Shown: positions 6,973 to 13,894 of the stretch, in pieces
Position numbering within the stretch: the first letter of the stretch is position 1
Layout: each line of letters opens with the position of its first letter
Translations under genes and position numbers: made by a program
Notes under the pieces: model-generated
What the model saw: the letters and a program-made list of their open reading frames with translations, nothing else
What the model was told of the DNA's origin: nothing
Database searches by the model: none
Assembly: GCA_025924755.1 (NCBI GenBank)
Contig: JAICHT010000064.1
Span: forward strand, 1 to 13,894
Direction: 5' to 3'
Length of the DNA stretch: 13,894 bases
From: Chitinophagaceae bacterium
Lineage (GTDB): Bacteria; Bacteroidota; Bacteroidia; Chitinophagales; Chitinophagaceae

Positions 6973-7427
6973 AAAACAAGCGGTTAATTGTTGAAATTCT
7001 ATTGTTGAATCCGTAGCTTTTTTATCCGGAAAAGCAGGAGTAAAAACGGCAGAGTTACATTTTGAATTATTGCATCATAACCTCCTTTCTATTTATGGTG
7101 AAAAATTATTTTTTGGATTTTTATCTTGCACTTACTTTGGGTTGGAAATCAGCCATAAAAGGAGCCAGCTAACCCGGATATCACTCGAGATTTGGTAATG
7201 TAAATAGGGCAAGAAATGTAGGACTTTCAGTATGGTTAATATGGCAATATGCTTTCAATGCCTTGATACTAGTACCTTCATATTCAAACTTTCACGCTTT
7301 AAAATTATTTGTTATTTCTATATAGATGCTTTTCCGTATATCGTGCATTTTCTGGAGTTAGTTGCACTTTAAACAACTAATTGTTATTTTAGTATTATTA
7401 GTTGTTTCTTTTCATAAACCGGTACAG
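6973..7427. other. 455-bp gene-poor stretch between divergent RiPP operon and integrase
   Basis: AT-rich DNA that must hold the promoters of the RiPP operon (leftward) and of the integrase (rightward). No RNA gene or riboswitch is recognised. A rightward promoter is possible: TTTG at 7112-7115 and TTACTTTG at 7132-7139 approach the Bacteroidota -33/-7 pattern (TTTG, TAnnTTTG), but the second is one base off. The minus strand carries AAAGGAGG just before two ATGs near 7080, which lead only to a three-codon frame. A 46-codon frame at 7232-7372 (+) is hydrophobic and unrecognised. Repeats at 7358-7404 are listed separately. Confidence 0.6.
7358..7404. repeat. Inverted and direct TTAGTTG repeats upstream of the integrase (candidate attI or operator)
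   Basis: TTAGTTG at 7358-7364 and its exact reverse complement CAACTAA at 7374-7380 flank a 9-base spacer (CACTTTAAA); a second direct TTAGTTG lies at 7398-7404, 40 bp from the first. The cluster ends 24 bp before the preferred integrase ATG. Two inverted half-sites around a short spacer are the general form of a tyrosine recombinase simple site, and attI sites lie just 5' of intI. The half-site GTTAGTT is close to, but not the same as, the GTTRRRY core. Confidence 0.45.
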
Positions 7428-8384
7428 ATGGATGCTATAGTATACGATAAAGCTAAAAGCATTATTCAGGCCCAAAATAAAAGTAAGCGTACCGAGCAGG
7501 CATACATGGACTGGATTTATCGTTTTTTGGTATACCATCATAAAACCCTTTCTTCCAGGCTTAACAAAAAACATCTTTTATCATTCCTTACTTTTCTTAC
7601 GCATGAGTGTAAAGTAGCCGCAGCCACCCGAAACCAGGCACTGCAGGCCATCCTCTTTCTTTACAAACAGGTTTTAAAAATCAGGCTTACCGGGGTTTCT
7701 CCTTTAAGGTTGCATAAGACAAAAACCCTTCCTCCGGTACTTTGCCGAAGCGATATTCATATCATACTTAAGCAGTTAAAAGGTGATGCATTGCTAATGA
7801 CCTCTTTATTATATGGATGCGGATTAAGATTGGAAGAGTGCATTTCCCTGCGAGTAAAAAATGTGGATATAGAGAAAAAAATATTGATAATAAAAGGAGA
7901 GAAAAAAGAACGGGTCTTAACGATTCCTGAAACGATATATGTTTCGATATGCCATAAAATAAGTATACTTCGGTTGCAATACCAGGGATGGTTGCAGGAC
8001 GGTTTTTGCGGTGTGTCATTGCCCGAAGGGATTCAGAAAATAAATCCTGAATTTTCTTTTGATTGGCACTGGCAATATATATTTCCATCCGAAAGGCCGT
8101 TGTTAGATCCCGCATCCGGCAAATTTGTATTGCATCACCGCAGTAATAGTTTTCTCGAAAAGGCTATTAAGCAGGCAACCACAAAAGCACAACTTTCTAA
8201 AAATATTTCCTGTCATGTATTTCGCCACAGCTTTGCTACCCATCTTTTAGAAAAAGGGCATAGTATAAAACTGGTGCAAAAACTTTTAGGTCATTCTGAT
8301 ATCCGGTCAACGCTTATTTACAAGCGCATGATACAACCCGATATTCCGGTTCGGAGCCCGCTCGATGAGTTGATCAGAAAGTAA
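7428..8384 (+). CDS. Tyrosine recombinase of the integron integrase (IntI) type
   Basis: A 318-residue site-specific recombinase counted from ATG 7428; the frame is open from a TTG at 7362, but the extra 22 residues are hydrophobic and unlike IntI N-termini, so the ATG before the SAM-like domain (KRTEQAYMDWIYRFL) is preferred. Seen: catalytic Arg134 in GLRLEE, His263 and Arg266 in CHVFRHSFATHLL, His289 in LLGHSD and Tyr298 in STLIYKR. Two features point to IntI rather than XerC/D: the extra segment between the central and C-terminal boxes (about 195-237, with WHWQYIFPS and DPASGK ending in HH), and the terminal RSPLD. It is intact. It points away from the RiPP operon, the same relative orientation as intI and a cassette array. 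No attC site was recognised, so it may be a lone IntI-like recombinase. Confidence 0.9.
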   Translation: MDAIVYDKAKSIIQAQNKSKRTEQAYMDWIYRFLVYHHKTLSSRLNKKHLLSFLTFLTHECKVAAATRNQALQAILFLYKQVLKIRLTGVSPLRLHKTKTLPPVLCRSDIHIILKQLKGDALLMTSLLYGCGLRLEECISLRVKNVDIEKKILIIKGEKKERVLTIPETIYVSICHKISILRLQYQGWLQDGFCGVSLPEGIQKINPEFSFDWHWQYIFPSERPLLDPASGKFVLHHRSNSFLEKAIKQATTKAQLSKNISCHVFRHSFATHLLEKGHSIKLVQKLLGHSDIRSTLIYKRMIQPDIPVRSPLDELIRK

Positions 8385-8473
8385 TTACAAATCAAAAGTG
8401 TGCTACTTGCCGTCAAACTATCACAACTTTCTACAGTTTATTTCAATAAAACTTTTTAACTACATTTAAAGTT

Positions 8474-9385
8474 ATGATGCATTCCTCGCGACGCCATTTT
8501 TTAAAGACATCCGGTTGTGTTTTAAGTGGCTTAGGTTTTTATAATTTTCTTCCGTCAAAAATCTTTACTGCCGATGCAGGAAAAAAGGTTGCAGTAAGTG
8601 GCCACCTTTGGGTATATGCCAGCAAGTACCCGCCAGATTGGGATTGTACACCTATACTAAACCAGGTATTTACTGACCTTAAATATGCAGGTGTGGATGG
8701 AGTGGAATTGATGGAGATAAATTTGCGGCATGATGATGCTGTAGCCCATCTTAATAACCTTATAGCCCAATACAAATTACCTGTTACGGGCACCTCTTAC
8801 AATGCAGATATGTGGAACAAAGATGCGCACCAAAACATACTGAAAGATATAGAACTGGTTGTGAGTCGCCTGCATGCAGTAGGAGGCACTACACTTGGCA
8901 TTACAGTAGGGGATGCAGGGCATATTAAAACAGAAGAAGAACTGGATGCACAGGCCGCAATATTAAAAAAGATCATACCACTTTGCAAAACTTATAAAGT
9001 AGAGCCCAACCTGCACAACCATACATTTGAAGTAACAAATGGCTTGCATGATTTAAAAGGTACGCTGGCAAGAATTCCCGATATAAAACTCGGCCCTGAT
9101 TTAAACTGGCTGGTGCGTGCCGGCGTAGATCCTGTTTGGTTCATTAATACCTATGGGCATCAAATAGCGTATATGCATATCCGTGATCAGGATGCGCAGG
9201 GACAATGGACAGAGGCGGTTGGTGAAGGCGTAACAGATTTTCCGGCTATTGCCAAAGCGTTGAATAAAATTAAGTATAAGGGAAGGGCCGCTATTGAACT
9301 GGCCCTGGATGGGCCGGCTACCCGTCCATTAAAAGAAGACTGGAAAAATAGCCGCAACTATGTAAAAAATGTTTTTGGCTGGTAA
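8474..9385 (+). CDS. Tat-exported sugar phosphate isomerase/epimerase-like TIM barrel protein
   Basis: A 303-residue protein of the xylose isomerase-like TIM barrel family (AP endonuclease 2 fold). The N-terminus carries a twin-arginine signal, SRRHFLK, followed by a hydrophobic stretch, so export through Tat, already folded and metal-loaded, is likely. Candidate metal ligands appear in order: Glu in GVELME, His in NLHNHTFE, Asp in GPDLNW, His in YMHIRDQ and Glu in AAIELAL. ATG 8474 is followed by a second ATG; either keeps the signal. The GMC oxidoreductase lies 71 bp downstream on the same strand. Such pairs occur in Bacteroidota gene sets that oxidise glycosides at C3 and then cleave or isomerise the 3-keto product; that role is inferred, and the substrate is unknown. 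Confidence 0.85.
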   Translation: MMHSSRRHFLKTSGCVLSGLGFYNFLPSKIFTADAGKKVAVSGHLWVYASKYPPDWDCTPILNQVFTDLKYAGVDGVELMEINLRHDDAVAHLNNLIAQYKLPVTGTSYNADMWNKDAHQNILKDIELVVSRLHAVGGTTLGITVGDAGHIKTEEELDAQAAILKKIIPLCKTYKVEPNLHNHTFEVTNGLHDLKGTLARIPDIKLGPDLNWLVRAGVDPVWFINTYGHQIAYMHIRDQDAQGQWTEAVGEGVTDFPAIAKALNKIKYKGRAAIELALDGPATRPLKEDWKNSRNYVKNVFGW

Positions 9386-9456
9386 GTAAAGAAATTTCTT
9401 ACGGTTTACTATTTATTAAAACAACTTCAATAACTATTGGTAAAAACTAATCTATA

Positions 9457-11178
9457 ATGGGCTTCAACGATACGTTACATTCTGTTTCTGTAAATACAAA
9501 AGGTGTAAAGGAAAATACATTTGATGCTATTGTAATTGGCTCGGGTATGAGCGGTGGCTGGGCGGCAAAAGAACTGTGTGAAAAAGGCTTGAAAACATTG
9601 GTGCTGGAGCGCGGCCGCAATATTGAGCATATCAAAGATTATACTACTGCTACGCTGGCTCCCTGGCAATTACCGCATCGCGATACATTAACAGAAAAGT
9701 TGCGGAGAGAGAACCCTATTGTGAGTAAGTGCTATGCTTTTACCGAAGCTACCGAACACTTTTTTGTAAAAGATAAAGAGCATCCCTATGTGCAGCAAAA
9801 ACCGTTTGGTTGGATACGGGGTTACCAGGTGGGTGGCAAATCTTTGATGTGGGCAAGATGGACGCAACGCTGGAGTGATCTTGACTTTGAAGCCAATGCT
9901 AAACAAGGTATTGGTGTAGATTGGCCGATACGGTATAAGGATATAGCTCCGTGGTACAGCTATGTAGAAAAGTTTGTAGGCATCAGCGGCAACCGCGATG
10001 GTATAGCGCATTTGCCGGACGGCAAATTTCAACCACCTATGGAAATGAACTGTATAGAAAAACATTTTAAAAAAGATGTAGAGGCCGGCTTTCCGGACAG
10101 GCATGTCATTATTTCAAGAACGGCAAATCTTACAAAAGGATTAAATGGAAGAGGGCCCTGCCAATACCGGGATCTTTGTTCGAGAGGCTGTCCGTTCGCT
10201 GGCTACTTCAGTAGTGTGTCTGCCTCACTTCCGGCAGCAAAAGCTACCGGCAATATGACCTTGCGTCCATTCTCGGTAGTGCATTCTATTATTTACGATG
10301 AAAAACTGCACAAAGCAACTGGTGTTCGTGTTATTGATGCTAACACCTTAAAAATGACAGAATATTTTGCAAAAATTATTTTTGTAAATGCAGGTACGAT
10401 CAATACGACGTTGGTGCTGCTCAATTCGGTATCGCCACAATTTCCAAATGGGCTGGGCAATACCAATGGCGTATTAGGACATTACCTGATGGATCATAAT
10501 TACCGTGGTACTTTGGGTGGCCAGTATGATGGATATCCCGATCAGTATTATTATGGACGAAGACCAACCGGTATCTATATTCCCCGGTTTAGAAATGTAG
10601 GAAATGATGTTCAAAAGGGCTTTCTGCGGGGCTATGCTTTTGCCGCAGGCGGTTCAAGAGCAAACAGTAATGTAACCGATGATACGATTGGCGCTTCATT
10701 TAAAGAGCAGTTTACGGAACCCGGCGCCTGGAATATGTGGATGACCGGTATGGGCGAATGTTTGCCTTATTATGAAAATAAAGTGACCTTAAGTACAGAT
10801 AAAAAAGATAAATGGGGAATGCCTTTGGTGCAGATAGATTGCGAGTATAAAGAAAACGAAAAGGCCATGCTGAAAGACATATTAACCTCCGGAGCAGAAA
10901 TGCTGGAGAAAGCGGGCTTTAAAAATATACAGGCCAATGATACCGGCGAAGCACCAGGACTTGGTATTCACGAAATGGGCACGGCCCGGATGGGCAAAGA
11001 CCCTAAAACTTCTATATTAAATGCGCATAACCAGATATGGGATGCAAAGAATGTATTTGTAACAGACGGCGCCTGTATGGCATCAAACGCCTGCCAGAAC
11101 CCTTCGCTTACGTATATGGCATTAACGGCACGGGCTGCAAATTTTGCTGTAGATGAATTAAAGAAAGGTAACCTTTAG
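9457..11178 (+). CDS. GMC family FAD-dependent oxidoreductase
   Basis: A 573-residue flavoprotein that oxidises an alcohol, most likely a sugar hydroxyl. Seen: the FAD-binding dinucleotide fold IGSGMSGG (27-34) with ERGR after beta-2 (51-54), and the C-terminal catalytic pair His505 in GIHEMGTARMG and Asn548 in ACQNPSLTYMA. GPCQYRDLCSRGCP at 233-246 gives a C-x5-C-x3-C pattern (Cys235, 241, 245), close to the cysteine cluster reported to hold an iron-sulfur centre in FAD-dependent glucose dehydrogenase catalytic subunits (from memory). No signal peptide is visible. Such enzymes usually pair with a Tat-exported gluconate 2-dehydrogenase subunit 3; that gene is not in the window. The preceding epimerase suggests a shared pathway. 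The stop is 3 bp from that of the convergent regulator. Confidence 0.92.
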   Translation: MGFNDTLHSVSVNTKGVKENTFDAIVIGSGMSGGWAAKELCEKGLKTLVLERGRNIEHIKDYTTATLAPWQLPHRDTLTEKLRRENPIVSKCYAFTEATEHFFVKDKEHPYVQQKPFGWIRGYQVGGKSLMWARWTQRWSDLDFEANAKQGIGVDWPIRYKDIAPWYSYVEKFVGISGNRDGIAHLPDGKFQPPMEMNCIEKHFKKDVEAGFPDRHVIISRTANLTKGLNGRGPCQYRDLCSRGCPFAGYFSSVSASLPAAKATGNMTLRPFSVVHSIIYDEKLHKATGVRVIDANTLKMTEYFAKIIFVNAGTINTTLVLLNSVSPQFPNGLGNTNGVLGHYLMDHNYRGTLGGQYDGYPDQYYYGRRPTGIYIPRFRNVGNDVQKGFLRGYAFAAGGSRANSNVTDDTIGASFKEQFTEPGAWNMWMTGMGECLPYYENKVTLSTDKKDKWGMPLVQIDCEYKENEKAMLKDILTSGAEMLEKAGFKNIQANDTGEAPGLGIHEMGTARMGKDPKTSILNAHNQIWDAKNVFVTDGACMASNACQNPSLTYMALTARAANFAVDELKKGNL

Positions 11179-11181
11179 TTT

Positions 11182-11934
11182 TTATTCCCTTACTTTATCA
11201 GACGCGAATTTATAGAGATAAGGCGCTTTATGGGCACCGCCGGTCCATCGCTTGGCTACACGCTCCAATATGCCCAGGTTAAGGAGTTTGCGTTGAAAAC
11301 TGGTACGCCTTAGCTGCTGTCCCAAAATGGTTTCATAAAGACTTTGCAATTCGGCCATGGTAAAAGTTTCCGGCATCAGGTTAAAGCCAATCAGCTTGCG
11401 GTCCAGGTTTTCTCTAAGCGTGGTTAATGCTTTTGCCATCATATCCTGGTGATCTAATATGAGCGGTGGAAGGTTCGATAAATCGTACCAGTCGCAGCCA
11501 TCGGATAATAAATCAGGTATCGGTACGGCTTTGGTATAATCTACCAACGCATAATAACCCACTGAAATAAACCGGCTCAATAACCAATGATCATCCTTCG
11601 CGTTTATTCCTTTGCCGCGCATAATTTTTTGCATGGGCTTTTTATCATGGCGACTCATATCACCAAACGTATAAAACTGCTCCAGGTAAATATTTTGTAG
11701 TCCCGTCCGTTCCTGCAATATGCGTTTAGCGGCATCGTTCAGGTTTTCATCCTTCCGGATAAAGCCGGCTGGCAAGGCATACAGGCCGGTATTTTGATAT
11801 TGAAGCAGCAGTATTTTTAATTGATTTTGATGAAAGCCAAAGATGACCATATCAATAGCAAGCCCCGGTAAATAGTTTTGTTCAAATTCTTTGCTAGATG
11901 GCTCCTGTTTTATCGTGGGCTGCTTCAAATTCAT
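11182..11934 (-). CDS. NrtR/AraR-type transcription regulator: degenerate Nudix domain with winged helix
   Basis: A 250-residue DNA-binding regulator. Residues about 22-160 form a Nudix fold; the box at 57-79 keeps Gly57, Glu63, Arg71, Glu75 and Gly78, but two catalytic glutamates are replaced (Ile72 and Arg76), so hydrolysis is unlikely and the domain probably senses a ligand. Residues about 185-245 form a winged helix (FTMAELQSLYETILGQ, then RRTSFQRKLLNLGILE). This layout is that of NrtR and of the Bacteroides arabinose regulator AraR, where a Nudix-fold sensor controls nearby catabolic genes. It is divergent from the first carboxylesterase across about 103 bp containing a perfect 22-bp palindrome, its probable operator. 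The effector is unknown; a sugar or sugar derivative is the natural guess from family precedent and the neighbouring genes. Confidence 0.87.
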   Translation of the reverse strand: MNLKQPTIKQEPSSKEFEQNYLPGLAIDMVIFGFHQNQLKILLLQYQNTGLYALPAGFIRKDENLNDAAKRILQERTGLQNIYLEQFYTFGDMSRHDKKPMQKIMRGKGINAKDDHWLLSRFISVGYYALVDYTKAVPIPDLLSDGCDWYDLSNLPPLILDHQDMMAKALTTLRENLDRKLIGFNLMPETFTMAELQSLYETILGQQLRRTSFQRKLLNLGILERVAKRWTGGAHKAPYLYKFASDKVRE

Positions 11935-11992
11935 GACCGTTCTTTAAGTGCAATTAACAAAAAAGTTTGGTGGGGTTAATCAAAACATCTAA

Positions 11993-12014
11993 ATTGTCTC
12001 ATTAATGAGACAAT
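11993..12014. promoter_or_regulatory. Perfect 22-bp palindrome, probable operator of the Nudix-type regulator
   Basis: ATTGTCTCATT is followed directly by its exact reverse complement AATGAGACAAT, without spacer or mismatch. It lies 58 bp from the regulator start and 23 bp before the esterase ATG, between two divergent genes. The short distance to the esterase suggests repression by promoter blocking, and possibly autoregulation. A hairpin role is less likely because there is no spacer and no U-tract. Confidence 0.75.
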
Positions 12015-12037
12015 AATAATTAAATTAATAGTTGGTC

Positions 12038-13681
12038 ATGAAAAAACTTTTGCTATTGCCCTTTTTTGCTATGCAGTTCATAGTGCCTGCCTTTGCTCAA
12101 AACAAAAAACAACCTGCAGCTAATGCTTCAAAAAGTAGTACACCGGAGGTAAAAACAGCTAATGGTATGCTTACAGGAACCGTGGAAAAAACCGGCATTC
12201 GATCCTTTAAAGGAATACCCTTTGCAGCACCGCCGGTAGGCGATTTGAGATGGAAAGAGCCGCAACCCGTCCAGAATTGGGACGGCGTACGCAAAGCGGA
12301 TCATTTTGGGCCCCGTGCAATGCAGGCGCCTATTTTTGGCGATATGGGTTTTCGCTCCGACGGTATGAGCGAAGATTGTTTGTATCTAAATGTATGGACG
12401 CCTAATACATCTGGAAAGTTGCCGGTACTGGTTTATTTTTATGGTGGAGGCTTTGTAGCTGGTGATGGTTCAGAATCCCGCTATGACGGTGAAAGTATGG
12501 CACAGAAAGGAATGGTAGCATTAACCGTCAACTACCGCTTAGGGGTGTTCGGGCTTTTCTCTCATCCCGAACTTACACAGGAGTCGCCGCATCATGCTTC
12601 CGGCGACTATGGCTTAATGGATCAGGCAGCGGCCTTGCAATGGGTAAAGCAAAATATTGCTGCGTTTGGCGGTGATCCGGATAAAATTACTATTGCCGGT
12701 GAATCGGCCGGTTCTATATCTGTAAGTGCTTTGATGGCATCTCCATTATCAAAAGACCTTATTGCCGGTGCTATTGGCGAAAGCGGTTCCATTATGGGTG
12801 CTTTGCCACCCGTACCACTTAGCCAAGGAGAGCAGGGCGGAGTGGCGTTTGCCAAAAGCCTGGGTGCGGCTTCACTTGCCGACCTCAGAGCTATGAATGC
12901 TGATACCTTATTAAATGCATCTACCAAATATGGCGCTTTCCGTTTCCCTATGACGATTGACGGATATTTTTTCCCGAAAAGTCCTGTTGAAATTTTTGAA
13001 GCCGGCGAGGAGGCGCATGTGCCTTTACTCGTAGGATGGAACTCGGAAGAAATGAATTACCGTATGGTAATGGGCAAAGAAAAACCAACAGTAGAAAATT
13101 ATGAAAAAGCGGTGCAGAAACTATATGGTGATAGTGCTGCGGAGGTTTTAAAAGCATACCATGCTACCAGCGATGCAGATGTGGAGCAGGTAGCTACTGA
13201 TTTGGCAAGTGATCGCTTTATTGCTTTTAGCACCTGGAGGTGGGCCGATTTGCAGGCAAAGACAGGCGGTAAACCCGTATACCGTTATTACTATTCGCGT
13301 CCACGGCCGGCCATGACGCCGGAAATGGGCAACGCTTCACCAGGCTTGGCAGGTGGCGTGCAGAAGGGTAGCAGTGCCCCTAAAATGCCGCCTGCAAAAG
13401 GAGCGGTACACTCCTCAGAAATTGAATATGCAATGGGTAATTTACCCTATAACAAAGTATATGCTTGGGGGCCGGACGATTATAAGGTTTCTAAAATCAT
13501 GCAGGCCTATTTTGCCAATTTTGTAAAGAAGGGCAATCCCAATGGCCCTGGCTTACCTAAGTGGCCCGCCACTACCAGCAGCAACCCGGTTCCGGTAATG
13601 CATATCGATGTTAATACCAGGGTAGTGCCCGAACAACATGCAGACCGTTACCAATTAATGGAACAATATTCAAAAAAATAG
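12038..13681 (+). CDS. Secreted type-B carboxylesterase (para-nitrobenzyl esterase-like)
   Basis: An alpha/beta hydrolase of 547 residues that hydrolyses carboxylic esters. An in-frame TTG at 12032 is rejected: from ATG 12038 the protein begins MKKLLLLPFFAMQF and ends a Sec signal peptide near AFAQ (about residue 21), so it is exported. Seen: the conserved start FKGIPFAAPPVGDLRW, the EDCLYLNVW motif, the oxyanion-hole YGGGF (135-139), the nucleophile Ser223 in GESAGS, the acid in GWNSEE (near Glu337) and the histidine in AVHSSEIEY (His458). All triad residues are present and the length is normal. A second esterase gene begins 54 bp downstream. The divergent Nudix-type regulator and the palindrome suggest induction by a catabolic signal, perhaps an acylated or feruloylated carbohydrate; the substrate is inferred. 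Confidence 0.93.
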   Translation: MKKLLLLPFFAMQFIVPAFAQNKKQPAANASKSSTPEVKTANGMLTGTVEKTGIRSFKGIPFAAPPVGDLRWKEPQPVQNWDGVRKADHFGPRAMQAPIFGDMGFRSDGMSEDCLYLNVWTPNTSGKLPVLVYFYGGGFVAGDGSESRYDGESMAQKGMVALTVNYRLGVFGLFSHPELTQESPHHASGDYGLMDQAAALQWVKQNIAAFGGDPDKITIAGESAGSISVSALMASPLSKDLIAGAIGESGSIMGALPPVPLSQGEQGGVAFAKSLGAASLADLRAMNADTLLNASTKYGAFRFPMTIDGYFFPKSPVEIFEAGEEAHVPLLVGWNSEEMNYRMVMGKEKPTVENYEKAVQKLYGDSAAEVLKAYHATSDADVEQVATDLASDRFIAFSTWRWADLQAKTGGKPVYRYYYSRPRPAMTPEMGNASPGLAGGVQKGSSAPKMPPAKGAVHSSEIEYAMGNLPYNKVYAWGPDDYKVSKIMQAYFANFVKKGNPNGPGLPKWPATTSSNPVPVMHIDVNTRVVPEQHADRYQLMEQYSKK

Positions 13682-13735
13682 TGTTGTAAATAAACACCAC
13701 ATCATAAGAATTATAAACTGATTTAAATAAAAAGA

Positions 13736-13894
13736 ATGAAAGAACGTATGTCACGCCTCTTGCTTTTAGGAATGATATTTATACCTGTATTGGCTTTTTG
13801 TCAAGGTAATACCGGTACTGTAACGGCAGGTAAAAATATAGCCGTTGCCGAAACAGAAAGTGGCAAAGTAAGAGGGTATATTCATAATACGGTA
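13736..13894 (+). CDS. Second secreted type-B carboxylesterase, N-terminal part (cut by window end)
   Basis: Fifty-three codons are visible, still open at the window edge. The N-terminus is a Sec signal peptide (basic MKERMSR, a hydrophobic core LLLLGMIFIPVLAF, then CQG). A lipobox reading (LAFC) is poor because of the Phe before Cys. The last residues, ETESGKVRGYIHNTV, match the start of type-B carboxylesterases, where the segment leads into FKGIPYA. It lies 54 bp after the first esterase and is probably cotranscribed with it. Confidence 0.75.
   Translation, partial: MKERMSRLLLLGMIFIPVLAFCQGNTGTVTAGKNIAVAETESGKVRGYIHNTV

Noticed and set aside
6746..6979. 77-residue frame on the minus strand overlapping the precursor
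   Set aside because: Shadow frame; the Cys/Thr-rich repeat structure and operon spacing support the other frame.
7078..7090. Strong Shine-Dalgarno-like AAAGGAGG on the minus strand next to two ATGs
   Set aside because: The frame closes after three codons, and such motifs are not used by most Bacteroidota genes.
7232..7372. 46-codon hydrophobic frame (+) before the integrase
   Set aside because: No recognisable family, overlaps the repeat cluster, and lies in AT-rich DNA where such frames are expected.
8435..8458. AGTTT / AAACT stem followed by a T run after the integrase gene
   Set aside because: Only five mostly A-T pairs with a nine-base loop; could be chance in AT-rich DNA.

Overview
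The window most likely comes from a Bacteroidota chromosome, with the Chitinophagaceae or a close relative as best guess. Reasons: AT-leaning coding sequence, starts without Shine-Dalgarno motifs, a Nudix-fold transcription factor of the NrtR/AraR kind, and a Tat-exported sugar isomerase/epimerase next to a GMC oxidoreductase, a pairing common in that phylum. The assignment is inferred from gene content and style only.

Layout. (A) 30-2732, + strand: a class I glutamine-amidotransferase-type hydrolase (peptidase C26, gamma-glutamyl-GABA hydrolase-like) and an aldehyde dehydrogenase 2 bp apart, resembling the last steps of gamma-glutamylated polyamine or GABA breakdown, then a small SAM methyltransferase. 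(B) 2800-6972, - strand: a compact operon that looks like an unusual lanthipeptide-type RiPP system. In transcription order it has a Cys/Thr-rich precursor with repeated CxxGC units and a long helical C-terminal tail, a stand-alone HopA1-like protein (the lyase family of class V lanthipeptides), a fusion of a PqqD-like domain, a protein kinase and a LanC cyclase, and possibly a 29-residue cationic peptide. No exporter, leader protease or immunity gene is visible. (C) 6973-8384: a 455-bp gene-poor stretch and then a tyrosine recombinase with the hallmarks of integron integrases (IntI). It is divergent from the RiPP operon and preceded by a cluster of TTAGTTG repeats that could be its recombination site. 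(D) 8474-11178, + strand: Tat-signal sugar isomerase/epimerase and GMC oxidoreductase, probably oxidative sugar or 3-keto-glycoside metabolism. (E) 11182-13894: an NrtR-like regulator divergent from two tandem secreted type-B carboxylesterases, the second cut by the window edge. A perfect 22-bp palindrome lies between regulator and esterase.

How it may work together. In region B the kinase domain would phosphorylate Ser/Thr of the precursor, the HopA1-like protein would eliminate phosphate to give dehydroamino acids, and the LanC domain would add Cys thiols to form thioether rings. The parts match known lanthipeptide chemistry, but the arrangement mixes class III/IV (kinase-cyclase fusion) with class V (separate HopA1 lyase). 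The nearby IntI-like integrase raises the possibility that the operon was acquired, but no convincing attC site was found. The carboxylesterases in region E are probably controlled by the adjacent Nudix-fold regulator through the palindrome.
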